Shown piece after piece: positions 8,023 to 15,952 of a stretch of 64,000 nucleotides of DNA; position 1 is the first letter of the stretch, and each line of letters begins with the position of its first letter. Source of the stretch: an archaeon (GTDB taxonomy: Archaea > Thermoproteota > Nitrososphaeria > Nitrososphaerales > Gagatemarchaeaceae); the NCBI GenBank assembly GCA_021819035.1, contig JAKASL010000001.1, positions 744,001-808,000 of the forward strand, given 5' to 3'. The notes beneath the pieces were generated by a model, which saw nothing but the letters and a program-made list of their open reading frames with translations, made no database searches and was not told the DNA's origin. Position numbers and translations under genes: made by a program.

Positions 8023-8538
8023 ATGGCGGAAACGAAGGTCTACATCCCCGACTCGCTGGACGCCCAGCTCCGAGAGGCGGCCATGAAGAGGTTCGGCTAC
8101 GGTAGGGGCTCGATCAGCAAGGCGGTCGAGACTGCCGTCGCCCAGTGGCTCAAGACCGAGGCCGCTATCAGGGGGGCGATAGACGCCGTGGTAAGCAGGG
8201 CGAAGGACGACAGGAACGCCGTCGCTGTGATACTCTTCGGGAGCTACGCGAGGAAGGAGCCCGCCTTCGGCGACGTGGACGTCGCGCTGGTGCTCAAGGA
8301 CCCCCGAGGGTCCGACCTGCTCGCCTACGGAAGTGCGATAGAAGGCCGGGGCGCCTTCAGCCCGGTAAAGCTCGACGTGGTCGCCTTCAACTCCCTCCCG
8401 CTTGACCTGAAGAGGAGCGTCCTGAACGAGGGGGTGGTGCTCTACGCGGCAGACGAGAGGGAGCTGCGAGCCGTCGCGGCGGAAGTTGCGGAGGAATGGA
8501 GCGACTTCGCTCCCACCCTCGAGTACCTGTCATCTTGA
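8023..8538 (+). CDS. mntA: MNT-type nucleotidyltransferase antitoxin
   Basis: 171 aa. Residues 1-50 form an extra ribbon-helix or helical DNA-binding-like segment (TKVYIPDSLDAQLREAAMKR). The rest is a minimal nucleotidyltransferase: ILFGSYARKEPAFGDVDVAL holds the GSxxR...DxD active site. MntA proteins AMPylate and silence their HEPN partner. The HEPN gene follows after 7 nt. Fusion of a DNA-binding-like N-terminus to the MNT domain is less common and may give autoregulation. Confidence 0.82.
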   Translation: MAETKVYIPDSLDAQLREAAMKRFGYGRGSISKAVETAVAQWLKTEAAIRGAIDAVVSRAKDDRNAVAVILFGSYARKEPAFGDVDVALVLKDPRGSDLLAYGSAIEGRGAFSPVKLDVVAFNSLPLDLKRSVLNEGVVLYAADERELRAVAAEVAEEWSDFAPTLEYLSS

Positions 8539-8545
8539 CGGTGGT

Positions 8546-8980
8546 GTGTTGGACCAAGACAGGATAAGGAAGCGGCTGGCGTTGCTCAAGGAGACGCGAG
8601 GCCTCCTGTCCGAGTCCCTCCCCGACAGCGAGGAAGGATACAGGAGGGCGGACAGGACGACGAGGGACGCGACCGAGCGGAGGGTCCAGATCCTGGGCGA
8701 AGCGGAACTGGACGTGATAAAGACCCTGTACAAGGACTACGGCAAGAGGGTCGTCGGGGACGAGGAGTCGCTGGTCGACGCCATGGAGGGGACGCTGGGG
8801 AAGAAGCTGATCGAACAGGTGAAGAAGAGGAGGGCGTTGAGGAACAAGATCATACATGCCTACCTTGACATCGACCTGGCCGAGGTCTTCGGCCAGGCGA
8901 GCGACCTGAAAGACGTTGAAGAGTTCGAGAAGGTAGTGGCGAAGCTGATCGGTGGACGGGCCGCGCATGGTCCGTCGTAG
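8546..8980 (+). CDS. hepT: HepT-like HEPN ribonuclease toxin
   Basis: 144 aa, all helical, DUF86/HepT family. The catalytic Rx4H motif is RNKIIH in RALRNKIIHAYLDIDL, with the trailing tyrosine that MntA modifies in studied systems. The HEPN dimer cleaves RNA. GTG at 8546 gives MLDQDRIRKRLALL, the expected N-terminus. It forms an operon with the nucleotidyltransferase just upstream. Confidence 0.82.
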   Translation: MLDQDRIRKRLALLKETRGLLSESLPDSEEGYRRADRTTRDATERRVQILGEAELDVIKTLYKDYGKRVVGDEESLVDAMEGTLGKKLIEQVKKRRALRNKIIHAYLDIDLAEVFGQASDLKDVEEFEKVVAKLIGGRAAHGPS

Positions 8981-8995
8981 CGGCGCTTGGATGCC

Positions 8996-9415
8996 TCAGG
9001 GTCGGTAGGTGCGCGGGTCCACCCGCGTTATCCCCGCCACCCTGTCGTATGCTTCGTCTGTCGAGAGTATCTTCCGCTCGTCGTCCTGGTTCAGGGCCGT
9101 GGCTGCGTAGATGGCGTCGAAGAGGCCAGGCACCCTGAACGTCCTCATCACGGACTGGGCGGCGAGGACCACCTCTGACGTGAGGGGCATTATCGTAAGG
9201 CCCCTGACGGCGGCCAGCTCGGCCTGCTTCCCCAGTATCGCTTCCTTCCCGTAGCCTGCGTCCTCAAGGACGTAGTAGAGCTCCAGGAGCGCTGCAGACG
9301 AGGTCTTCATCGCCGTCTTCCCCTCTTCCATCTTCTTGAAGAGGGGGTCTGCCACCCCTTTCAGCCAGTCGCTCTTCTTCGAATGCGCGACCAGGAGGTC
9401 AGACTCGATTATCAC
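8996..9415 (-). CDS. vapC: VapC PIN-domain ribonuclease toxin
   Basis: 139 aa with the four acidic PIN positions: Asp6, Glu45, Asp100 (LFDAIYAATA) and Asp120 (LSTDEAYDRV). PIN toxins cleave tRNA or rRNA with Mg2+. The start overlaps the AbrB-type antitoxin by 17 nt. The last 70 residues recur as a fragment at 35994-36215, about 27 kb away, at high nucleotide identity. Confidence 0.88.
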   Translation of the reverse strand: MIIESDLLVAHSKKSDWLKGVADPLFKKMEEGKTAMKTSSAALLELYYVLEDAGYGKEAILGKQAELAAVRGLTIMPLTSEVVLAAQSVMRTFRVPGLFDAIYAATALNQDDERKILSTDEAYDRVAGITRVDPRTYRP

Positions 9416-9641
9416 GCTGCCGCCTCTTCGCCCGGGCTCTCACTTCCTCGGACAGCCGCTGCTCCGCCTTCGCCTTGGCCGAGGCGCCGGAATCTTCGAT
9501 GTCGAACTCCAGCGGCGCCTTCGGGATCGGGACCACCATGTACGACTCCCCCAGCGGGATTATGAGGGCCCTGTCGGCGTCCACCCTCATCTCCTTCGGG
9601 ATGGTGAAGCGCCCCCTCTCGTCGACCTCCACCACTGACAC
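9399..9641 (-). CDS. vapB: AbrB-type VapB antitoxin
   Basis: 80 aa. AbrB half-domain at the N-terminus (VVEVDERGRFTIPKEMRVDA), then a strand (SYMVVPIP) and a basic helical tail (SEEVRARAKRRQRDN) that should bind the PIN toxin. An AT-rich box (GATAAATACGG on the minus strand, about 9662-9672) lies about 27 nt upstream, consistent with a leaderless transcript. Confidence 0.82.
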   Translation of the reverse strand: MSVVEVDERGRFTIPKEMRVDADRALIIPLGESYMVVPIPKAPLEFDIEDSGASAKAKAEQRLSEEVRARAKRRQRDNRV

Positions 9642-9768
9642 GAGACTCAGAGAGGCTCTGCCCGTATTTATCAGTTGTGGGTAAGACCGAGAATCGACCC
9701 ACTACGGATGCCTTTGCCCACATCCAGTCCACTCGTCGCCGGTGCCGTTGGGCCCCTAGCCGGCGTAT

Positions 9769-9971
9769 GGCAGGCACCGGCCTCGGCATCGAGATGGTCC
9801 CCATGACGGAGTTCTACTACCGCAGGAAGTGCGAGGGGATAGCCAGCGAGAGCATCTGCCCGCACCCCGAGGGAGACCGCCTCACCTGCCACCCGCCGAT
9901 AACCGTCCCCGCCTGGATGGTGATGATGACGGGCAAGAACCCAGGCAGGTCGGCGTCTACGAGTTCAGGGA
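9769..9971 (+). pseudogene. decayed conserved small protein, copy 1
   Basis: Reads EMVPMTEFYYRRKCEGIASE, then ICPHPEGDRLTC, PAWMVMMTGKNPG, and after a frame change VGVYEFRDR. The stretch from PAWM through GKNPG to the Y-x-F-R segment is matched by minus-strand sequence near 17820-17881, so both are remnants of one family. Cys and His suggest a metal site. Family unknown. Confidence 0.4.
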
Positions 9972-10062
9972 TAGGTGACTGTATGGTGGGAGTTGTTCTG
10001 AGCACTGACGAACTCCTTCTGAAAGAGGCCGGCAGACTCCTCGACCGTGAGCCCCGAGTCTC

Positions 10063-10632
10063 TTATGATCGCCTAAACGTCCCCTTCGCCAGGTCCCTGC
10101 AGACGAAGCCGTAGTGGTAGGGGCTAACCTCGAAGGCCTTGATTTCAGAGAAGCCGGCTTGGCGGAGATGGCCGCGCGACTCCGACTCGGAGAGGCGCAG
10201 GCCCAGCGGCGGCCCGAAACCGTTGTCTACCTTCCTCCAGTCTACGTCCACGGCCGCCCCGCCCTTCTTCATCACCCTCCTCACCTCCCGCAGGAAGGAC
10301 GGCACGTCGGCGAGGTCGTGCATCACGTTCGCGAAGAGGACCACGTCCGCCGCCCCGCCCTCCAGAGTCGTCCGCGAGACGTCCGCCCTGACCACCTTCA
10401 CCCTCGCCGCCACCCCTGGCCCTGCGCCGCTCAGGTTCCTCCTGAGGTGCGACAGCATCGTCTCGCTCGAATCGACGGCGAAGACGACCCCTCGCTCCCC
10501 CACCGCCTCCGCGAGCGGGATCGTGAAGAACCCGGGGCCGCACCCGAGGTCGGCCACGGACGACCCCCTCTTGACCCCGGCGGCGGAGACCACGACCGAC
10601 GGGTCCTGCCAGGCCCTCCTCTCCTCAGACAT
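10063..10632 (-). CDS. class I SAM-dependent methyltransferase, copy 1
   Basis: A UbiE/Methyltransf_11-type enzyme: SAM motif I VADLGCGPGFFTIPL, acidic ribose-binding site in VVFAVDSSETML, motif IV VVLFANVMHDL and post-I region VRADVSR. It is about 95% identical to the product at 41775-42491. The start is uncertain: ATG 10632 begins the conserved MSEERRAWQDP, while similarity with copy 2 continues about 55 nt further upstream. The C-terminus differs from copy 2 by nine added residues (DLAKGTFRRS), caused by loss of the original stop. Substrate unknown. Confidence 0.78.
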   Translation of the reverse strand: MSEERRAWQDPSVVVSAAGVKRGSSVADLGCGPGFFTIPLAEAVGERGVVFAVDSSETMLSHLRRNLSGAGPGVAARVKVVRADVSRTTLEGGAADVVLFANVMHDLADVPSFLREVRRVMKKGGAAVDVDWRKVDNGFGPPLGLRLSESESRGHLRQAGFSEIKAFEVSPYHYGFVCRDLAKGTFRRS

Positions 10633-10699
10633 CAGCGCCTCCGCGAAATCGTGTTCGTCCGTAGCGGGCTCCGCCCGGCCGGCGCTGATGTGTGTTTCT

Positions 10700-11008
10700 C
10701 GGGGGGCGACCCCCGCCGCCAGGGGATCCAGGAGGACGGTCGTCGAATGACAGGGCGGGCGAGAGAGGGTAGAGGCCCCCATGCTCACGGCCGTGTTCGT
10801 CGCGCTCGGCAGGGTGTCCTGGGGGAGCGTGGTCGCCGGCGAGAGGATTCGAGCGAGAGGGAGCTCCGCGGGGGCCATCGAGGGGACGCGGTCGAGCTGC
10901 TGGATGAGCCGGCACAGAAGGCGGCGGGGTAGTGCCAAGGAGCGTGAGATACGCGGGCCCAGCACGGCCGGATGTTCCGGTTGCATGACTAGATGTTGAA
11001 AGGCTCAG
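10700..11008. other. gap, no gene seen
   Basis: GC-rich sequence upstream of methyltransferase copy 1. The frame of that gene stays open through it, but copy 2 has no similarity here and the encoded residues look random. No promoter is evident. Confidence 0.3.
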
Positions 11009-11107
11009 GATTCTACTGCTCTCGTCAAGCATCTCATTCTATCCGAAATCAGAGCAGACGGGCCAGAAGGCCTACTTCAAGGAGGGGGACTCCGAGCTCC
11101 TCGACAT
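11009..11107 (+). pseudogene. second epimerase fragment
   Basis: Reads RILLLSSSISFYPKSEQTGQ, then KAYFKEGDSELLDIPE. It is the same Ser-motif region (SS..SVYP) as in the larger epimerase remnant at 4413-5041 (SEQMGQKAFFKEEDSERL), with clear nucleotide similarity. Nothing of the gene is left before or after it. Confidence 0.7.
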
Positions 11108-11236
11108 TCCGGAGACGGGAAGCACACGCCAGCGGACACATCTATGTCAAGGACGCGCCGACGGGACCATGACAGCCTACCGGGAGGCAAATCGGGCCCC
11201 AATGATGGAATCCTGATGGCCTTGGCTGTGTTTTGA

Positions 11237-11632
11237 TCACCACTCTTCCACCTCAAGCCCAGGGACCCTGCCGAAGTGCTTGACGTTCCGCGTAGCCAGC
11301 CTTTCCTTGTGCTGCAGCGCTATCGAAGCTATGATCATGTCAAAGTCGCCTATGGGCTCCCTCCGAAGCGCTTCTGAGCGCGCGAGTTCGCCGTACCTCT
11401 TTGCGGCCCCGGCCCCGAATTCGAGCACGACCAGGCGGGCGACGAGCTCATCCACCTTCGAAAGCTCCCCCTCTGGTTCCCTCGCCCCGGCGGCGCCTGC
11501 GTACAGCTCGCACAGGTTCACTGGCGTCGTGGAGACCACCCCTCCCCTCTCCGCCTCTGCCTCCAGGGCCCCCACAGCGGCGTGGTCTTTCCTTATCAGC
11601 GCAATCAGGACAGACGTGTCGAGGCAGACCAA
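11237..11632 (-). CDS. vapC: VapC PIN-domain toxin
   Basis: 131 aa. Acidic residues Asp5 (CLDTSVLIAL), Glu42 (NLCELYAG), Asp96/Asp98 (IGDFDMIIASIA) and Asn116 (ATRNVKHF) fill the PIN active site. The C-terminal V..EEW ending is typical of this VapC subfamily. The gene lies 13 nt downstream of its UPF0330-type antitoxin. Confidence 0.88.
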   Translation of the reverse strand: MVCLDTSVLIALIRKDHAAVGALEAEAERGGVVSTTPVNLCELYAGAAGAREPEGELSKVDELVARLVVLEFGAGAAKRYGELARSEALRREPIGDFDMIIASIALQHKERLATRNVKHFGRVPGLEVEEW

Positions 11633-11645
11633 GGTCCGACCCTGG

Positions 11646-11879
11646 TTATGCTTCGGCGGGCCTGAGGCGCGCCCTCCTCGTTCTCTTCATCGCATCTTCG
11701 ACCCGGAGGGCGAGCCCTTCGTCCGGGGCTGACGATCTCACGTGCTGCAAGAGCATCCTGGCGCTCCCCTTGCCGGTGGTCAGGCGGAGTATGACCTTGG
11801 TGAAAGACTCGTTCGTCAGCCGAGACTTCGCGAGAGCATCATAAGCCTCGTCAGAGACCGTTATCGTCTTGTGGCCCAT
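11646..11879 (-). CDS. vapB: UPF0330/DUF217-type VapB antitoxin
   Basis: 77 aa beginning MGHKTITVSDEAYDALAKSR, the signature of the archaeal antitoxin family UPF0330, then SFTKVILRLTTGKGSARMLL. The tail is basic. I chose ATG at 11879 because TTAAATAC lies about 29 nt upstream. A decayed copy of its first 15 codons is found at 26690-26740. Confidence 0.85.
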   Translation of the reverse strand: MGHKTITVSDEAYDALAKSRLTNESFTKVILRLTTGKGSARMLLQHVRSSAPDEGLALRVEDAMKRTRRARLRPAEA

Positions 11880-12011
11880 GCGACCATATGTGCATGTATG
11901 TGTATTTAAGCCCATATTCAAAGGGCTCGTCAGTTCCACAAGCCTCCCCGTCCCCATCAAGCCGAACCTTATATAGGGTCTTTCAACCTTTTCGGTATAG
12001 GTGGTAGGAGC

Positions 12012-12287
12012 TTGCCCAAAGTGAAGACTAGCATCTATGTCGACAAGGAGTTGTGGGGGAGGTTCAGGCGGCGTTCCTCAGAGGAGGGGAAGGAGGTCAC
12101 CAAGCTGCTGGAAGAAGCCATCGAGGGCAGGCTGTTCGAGGACGCCCTCCAGGGCGTGCTCTCTTCCATCGAGACGGACGAGATGCTCGCCATCGACTTC
12201 GAGCCGGTGAGCCCCAGAGGGGGCGACGTGAGCGGGCTGGTCAGGGTTGACAGGGACAGGAGAGCGGTCGACATACCTGGACAGTAG
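12012..12287 (+). CDS. vapB: VapB-type antitoxin (ribbon-helix-helix-like)
   Basis: 91 aa; residues 1-40 (KVKTSIYVDKELWGRFRRRS) are a ribbon-helix-helix DNA-binding motif, the rest a disordered acidic toxin-binding tail. Here a Shine-Dalgarno-like GGTGGTAGGAG precedes the TTG start, unlike the leaderless neighbours; the TATA box CTTATATAG is at about 11967-11975. It overlaps vapC by 41 nt. Confidence 0.78.
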   Translation: MPKVKTSIYVDKELWGRFRRRSSEEGKEVTKLLEEAIEGRLFEDALQGVLSSIETDEMLAIDFEPVSPRGGDVSGLVRVDRDRRAVDIPGQ

Positions 12288-12753
12288 CGCCATCGTCAAG
12301 CGCTACGTCGCAGAGGAGGGGAGCGACCAGGCGAAGGAGGAGTTCCGGAGGGCCTATGCGGGGGAACATGTGCTCGCATACAGCGTGTGGAACATCGGGG
12401 AAGTGCTAGGGGCGCTGGACAGGGCGAGAAGCGTCAAGAGGCTCGCTGAAGATGATTACAGGCTTGCCCGGGGGAGGTTCATCGGCGAGACGCGCAGGAT
12501 GGTCAGACACCGCATGGCGTCGGTGTTCGCGTTGAAGATCGATATCATCGACGAATCATGGAAGATACTCGAGTCTGCGCACATCTGTCAGGCCGACGCG
12601 CTCCAGCTCGCCACCGCCAAGGCTGCGGAGGCCGCCCGCTTTCTTACGGGGGACGAGAGGCTGCACGCCGAGGCCCTGAAGCTCGGCCTGAACAGCGCCC
12701 TGCTGGGGACCCGACGAGAGCGCCAACGGTCCCGCTCGAAGAGCGGCGGATAG
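12247..12753 (+). CDS. vapC: VapC PIN-domain toxin
   Basis: 168 aa; active-site residues Asp12 (YLDSSAIVKRYV), Glu52 (NIGEVLGAL), Asp117 (QADALQLATAK) and Asp136 (FLTGDERLH). The long overlap with vapB suggests the true start may be nearer STYLDSS. The final 15 residues (RRERQRSRSKSGG) look like read-through after the normal PIN end, so the original stop may have been lost. Confidence 0.85.
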   Translation: MTGTGERSTYLDSSAIVKRYVAEEGSDQAKEEFRRAYAGEHVLAYSVWNIGEVLGALDRARSVKRLAEDDYRLARGRFIGETRRMVRHRMASVFALKIDIIDESWKILESAHICQADALQLATAKAAEAARFLTGDERLHAEALKLGLNSALLGTRRERQRSRSKSGG

Positions 12754-12812
12754 TCGCCGGTTCCCTCTCCAGAACCTGGCGCTCGAATCTGTTTCCCGTG
12801 TGGCAAGACAGG

Positions 12813-12839
12813 ATGGACAATATACGCAAAATTGTCCAT
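12813..12839. promoter_or_regulatory. inverted repeat before truncated ATPase
   Basis: ATGGACAAT (12813-12821) and ATTGTCCAT (12831-12839) are perfect arms around an AT-rich 9-nt loop. It lies where a promoter for the ATPase remnant would be and could be its operator. Confidence 0.45.
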
Positions 12840-12840
12840 T

Positions 12841-13281
12841 GTGGATGGACGATATCGCTACGTCGGCGCCTCGCCCCCCGGGACCGTCCCGAGGGGCCTC
12901 GAACCCACAGACGGGCAGTTCATCTCTGCCATAGTCGGGCCGAGGAGGGCCGGGAAGACGGCGTACATGCTGCAGGTGATGGCGGGCCTCCCCCTCCCTC
13001 CGAGCAACAAGATCTTCTTGAACGGGGAGGACGTCAACCTGGAAGGGGTCGCGGCCGACCAGCTTGACAGGGTGGAGGAGACCGCCTTCAGGGTCTACAG
13101 GCCTGACAGGGCATTGCAGATCTGGCTGTTCATACGTCCGTCTCCGATGACCCAAAGTCGTTTCGGGGTCGTGGCATCCGGCTGGGGGAGAAGGGACGGC
13201 CCCGTCTACAGGACAGCGCACCGCGTCTTCGGAAGCGGAAAGTCCCCGAGGTCTGAGGGATTCCGCCCTTTGACCAGGTAA
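12841..13281 (+). pseudogene. archaeal AAA+ ATPase, 3'-truncated
   Basis: Residues 1-90 match the N-terminus of the archaeal ATPase/DUF4143 family: FISAIVGPRRAGKTAYMLQV has the Walker A GxxRxGKT, followed by KIFLNGEDVNLEG. A full protein would have about 400 aa with Walker B, sensor and a C-terminal nuclease-like domain. At about 13115-13133 the gene runs into 20 nt (CGTCCGTCTCCGATGACCCA) identical to the 3' part of tnpB at 6374-6393, then unrelated sequence. Another ATPase is cut at a similar point at 29721. Confidence 0.72.
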
Positions 13282-13346
13282 CCCCCTCCCAATGGAGGCG
13301 TCATTTTCCCACTTTTCTTATATAGTGGGACTGCGTCTCCTGAACT

Positions 13347-13607
13347 GTGAGCGAAACGGTCTCGATGGACGACAAGGGGAGGCTGGTGCTCCCGAAGAGA
13401 ATCAGGGAGGCGGCTGGCATAACCCCTGGTGCAGTGCTGGTGGCGAGGGCGAGTGGCGCGGGGAGCGTAGAGCTGTCGGACCCCGAGGTCTTCAAGGCCA
13501 GGGCCAGGGAGATCGGGGCCAGGAAGTTGTCCGGATGGAACGAGGAGAGCCACGAAGCCACGGCGTACCTGACCGAGTCTGCCCGCGGGAAGAATGAAGC
13601 TCGTTGA
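13347..13607 (+). CDS. vapB: AbrB-type antitoxin
   Basis: 86 aa with an AbrB domain at the N-terminus (VSMDDKGRLVLPKRIREAAG) and an acidic-basic tail. The GTG start lies 27 nt after CTTATATAG (13317-13325), a leaderless transcript. The last 14 nt overlap the PIN gene. Confidence 0.82.
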   Translation: MSETVSMDDKGRLVLPKRIREAAGITPGAVLVARASGAGSVELSDPEVFKARAREIGARKLSGWNEESHEATAYLTESARGKNEAR

Positions 13608-13980
13608 CACTGTCGCCCTCATCGGGTTCCTGAACCCGAAGGACGGGGAGCACAGGCGCTCGGTCCGCCATCTGGAGAGGGTCGGCCGGGATGAAGACGT
13701 GTTCGTGCCCGTCACGTCCCTCGTCGAAGCGGACCTGGTGATGAAGGTCAGGGGATACACCGAATCCGAGAGGGGGACGTCCTGGGGAGCGTTGGAAGGA
13801 GCGATCCCGGCCGCGAAGGTCGTCTCCAACACGCCGTCGTCGCTCCGGTCGGCGGTGGAGCTCCAGAGGAAGGGAATGGACTACTTCGACTCCCTGATAG
13901 CCGCGCTGGCCGAGGAGTCGGGCTCCAAGGTGATAACCACGGACGAGTCGATCAGGGGCGCCGTGCAGGCGGAGTGGTAG
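13594..13980 (+). CDS. vapC: PIN-domain toxin
   Basis: 128 aa; Asp5 (LVDTVALIGF), Glu45 (SLVEADLVM), Asp99 (DYFDSLIAAL) and Asp117 (ITTDESI) form the PIN site. It is coupled to the AbrB-type gene upstream. A remnant frame (MVPAACSSWFREDPWHEDNP) follows at about 14054-14150, source unknown. Confidence 0.86.
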   Translation: MKLVDTVALIGFLNPKDGEHRRSVRHLERVGRDEDVFVPVTSLVEADLVMKVRGYTESERGTSWGALEGAIPAAKVVSNTPSSLRSAVELQRKGMDYFDSLIAALAEESGSKVITTDESIRGAVQAEW

Positions 13981-14140
13981 CGGGGGGAGGGCCTCCGTCT
14001 GCGGTCGCTTCCTGAATGCAAGATAGCCCCTGCCGCGGGTTCCTGCCGGGTGGCATGGTCCCCGCCGCGTGCAGTTCCTGGTTCCGAGAGGACCCGTGGC
14101 ATGAGGACAACCCCGGGGACGACGAGAAGAAGCCGCGGGC

Positions 14141-14533
14141 CTACCAGGCCTCGACTTCGAGCCCCTTGAAGCGCGAGAAGCGGCCTGCGTCCCTCGTGAC
14201 CACACAAAGCCCCTTGGAGGCCGCCACCGCCGCTATCATGGCGTCCCTGAAATCCACCGGCCTCCCCCTTCCGGCGAGGGAGGCAAGCTCCTCCCCCGCC
14301 CTTTCGGAAGACTCCCTGTCGAAGGGGAGTACGTCGAGCCGCTGGAGGAGCCTCCCGACCTCCTCTACGTTCTTGCGTCTCTCCCCCGACCTGTGAGCCC
14401 CGTAGAAGAGCTCGAAGGTGTTGACGGAGGTCGTGGAGTGCCTCCCCTCCGCATCCAGCTGCTCCAGCTTCCTTCTCGCCTGGGGGTCGCCCCGGAGGAC
14501 GGCTATCAGGAAGTCACTGTCGAGGCATTTCAC
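14141..14533 (-). CDS. vapC: VapC PIN-domain toxin
   Basis: 130 aa; Asp5 (CLDSDFLIAVL), Glu41 (NTFELFYGA), Asp97 (DFRDAMIAAVA) and Asp115 (VVTRDAGRF). The C-terminal GLEVEAW closes the fold as in the 11237 toxin. The antitoxin gene overlaps its start by 20 nt. Confidence 0.88.
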   Translation of the reverse strand: MKCLDSDFLIAVLRGDPQARRKLEQLDAEGRHSTTSVNTFELFYGAHRSGERRKNVEEVGRLLQRLDVLPFDRESSERAGEELASLAGRGRPVDFRDAMIAAVAASKGLCVVTRDAGRFSRFKGLEVEAW

Positions 14534-14678
14534 GTTCGATCTTCTCCTGCGCTGCGCGCCACCCTCTGGAGAGCTCGTCGGCTATCATGGCAGCTTCTTC
14601 GTCTGAGACGTCCCATGCACCGAAGCACTCGGAGAGCCTCCCCCTGGAGCGGGCAAGGCGAAGGATCGCCTCGGGCAA
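14514..14678 (-). CDS. vapB: VapB antitoxin, 54 aa
   Basis: A short frame ending inside the vapC start: PEAILRLARSRGRLSECFGA, then WDVSDEEAAMIADELSRGW and a basic tail. The pattern S-L/E-C-F-G-A-W..SDEEA is typical of small archaeal VapB tails. TTG at 14678 is the only normal start; in frame, similarity could extend to about 14693, which is 27 nt from the shared TATA box at 14716, but no standard start codon is there. Confidence 0.68.
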   Translation of the reverse strand: MPEAILRLARSRGRLSECFGAWDVSDEEAAMIADELSRGWRAAQEKIEREMPRQ

Positions 14679-14715
14679 TGCCTCGGAAAGCGAAACCGAG
14701 GGGTGGCTAGCAATG

Positions 14716-14723
14716 CATTTAAC
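14716..14723. promoter_or_regulatory. bidirectional TATA box
   Basis: CATTTAAC reads as a TATA-like box on both strands. It is 28 nt before the ATG at 14748 on the plus strand and 25-38 nt before vapB on the minus strand, so one site may serve both. Confidence 0.5.
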
Positions 14724-14747
14724 CGAGTCTGAGAGTGATCAAACGTA

Positions 14748-14861
14748 ATGGCTCAGAAGCTGAGAGCGGCCAAGGAGATCGGGGAGAAGGAGTGGGATAG
14801 GCTAGCGAAAGCAGTCCTGAAGGAAGACAAGGAACTCCTCGAGATGCTGGCAAAGGTCTAG
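14748..14861 (+). CDS. 37-aa helical small protein
   Basis: ATG with a TATA box at -28, then AQKLRAAKEIGEKEWDRLAK and VLKEDKELLEMLAKV. It is predicted to be a single amphipathic charged helix. It could be an orphan antitoxin tail or a real small protein. The following 240 nt to 15100 hold nothing that I can identify. Confidence 0.5.
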   Translation: MAQKLRAAKEIGEKEWDRLAKAVLKEDKELLEMLAKV

Positions 14862-15103
14862 GCTCAGCGGGCCACTTCAGATTGTCCCGGGAATCGGTAG
14901 AACGGTCGACGCCGCCCGGTGTACCGTGCCAGAAACGTACCCGAACTCGGTCCGAGTCTTGGGTTCAAGATGCATTTTCGAGCCCATTCCACTCCATTGG
15001 GTCACGGCATTTGAGCACCACCGAAGTTCTTGAATGCATCTTTCACGACGTTTGACACAATGCTCACAGAGTCAAATGGCGCGCGAGCTCATGAAGCGAG
15101 AAC

Positions 15104-15822
15104 GTGCGCGCTAGTACCATTCCGGCCGCAAAATGCTATGATTACGCCTTCAACGGATACCATGACGACGGCGTCCGTCCCGTCCTCCACGCGATGTATT
15201 ATTTCACCGGCTGGAGCAACGGCGTGAAAAGCGAGAACGCGCCCCTGCTCTCCTCGGCTCCCGCCTTTTCCGTCACGGCCCAGTACTTCAGGAGCGTCGT
15301 CCCGACCGCATATTCCCTCCTCGCGCTGTCGGACGGTCAGGCGCCGGTCGGAGGGCTGAGGTTCAACGTGAGCAGCAGGGCCTTGGGGGAGAACCTCGCG
15401 CTGACCACAGACAGCCAGGGCGAGGCCGACTTCATCCTCCCCAACGCCTCCTCGTTCGTCGTCTCGGTGCCGGAGCTCTACCAGCCTACGGGCCAGACGA
15501 GATGCTCCCTCCTCAGCTTTGATAACTCGACCAGGAACGTTGCCAACGTGACCGCCACCACGATCGAAGCCGCCTACGCGGCGTACTACCAGTTCGAAGT
15601 CGCCAGCCCCATAGGGAACACAACCGGGTCGGGCTGGTACAGGAGCGGCTTGACCGCGACCTACTCCGTCGACGAGACGTCCTCAGGGGGGCCGCTCGTC
15701 TTTCAGAGGTTCTCGGGGTGGGCCGGGTCCTTCCTGAACGCCTCCACCATCCTGACCATCCCCTCCTCCACCTCCTTCGAGGTGATCTTGACGGCGAAGT
15801 CAGGCCCCGGGCTTGTGGTGTA
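15104..15822 (+). pseudogene. secreted/surface beta-rich protein, both ends missing
   Basis: About 235 residues of a surface protein rich in Ser, Thr, Ala and Asn-x-Ser/Thr sites, including APVGGLRFNVSSRALGENLA (carboxypeptidase regulatory-like strand) and SGWYRSGLTATYSVDETSSG. No signal peptide precedes it and the C-terminal anchor is missing. At about 15820 the frame enters sequence that is the antisense of a recombinase gene. Confidence 0.62.
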
Positions 15823-15952
15823 TCTTCTTCGGGTCCGCGAACCCGGCGAACTCCAGGAACGACCTGGCGTCCCTCTTGTAGTCCTCCTTGGTGTGGGGGG
15901 ACTTCACAGCCTCCCAGGGGAGGATCACCTCATCCTCTTCGAGGTCAGGCAT
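15816..15952 (-). pseudogene. tyrosine recombinase N-terminus, truncated
   Basis: From ATG at 15952 the frame reads MPDLEEDEVILPWEAVKSPH, then TKEDYKRDARSFLEFAGF and ADPKKIH. This is the SAM-like core-binding N-terminus of XerC/phage-type integrases. The catalytic domain (R-H-R-Y) is absent. A TATA-like TTAAAT lies about 30 nt upstream. It points to an integrated element that was lost with the gene's 3' part. Confidence 0.65.
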
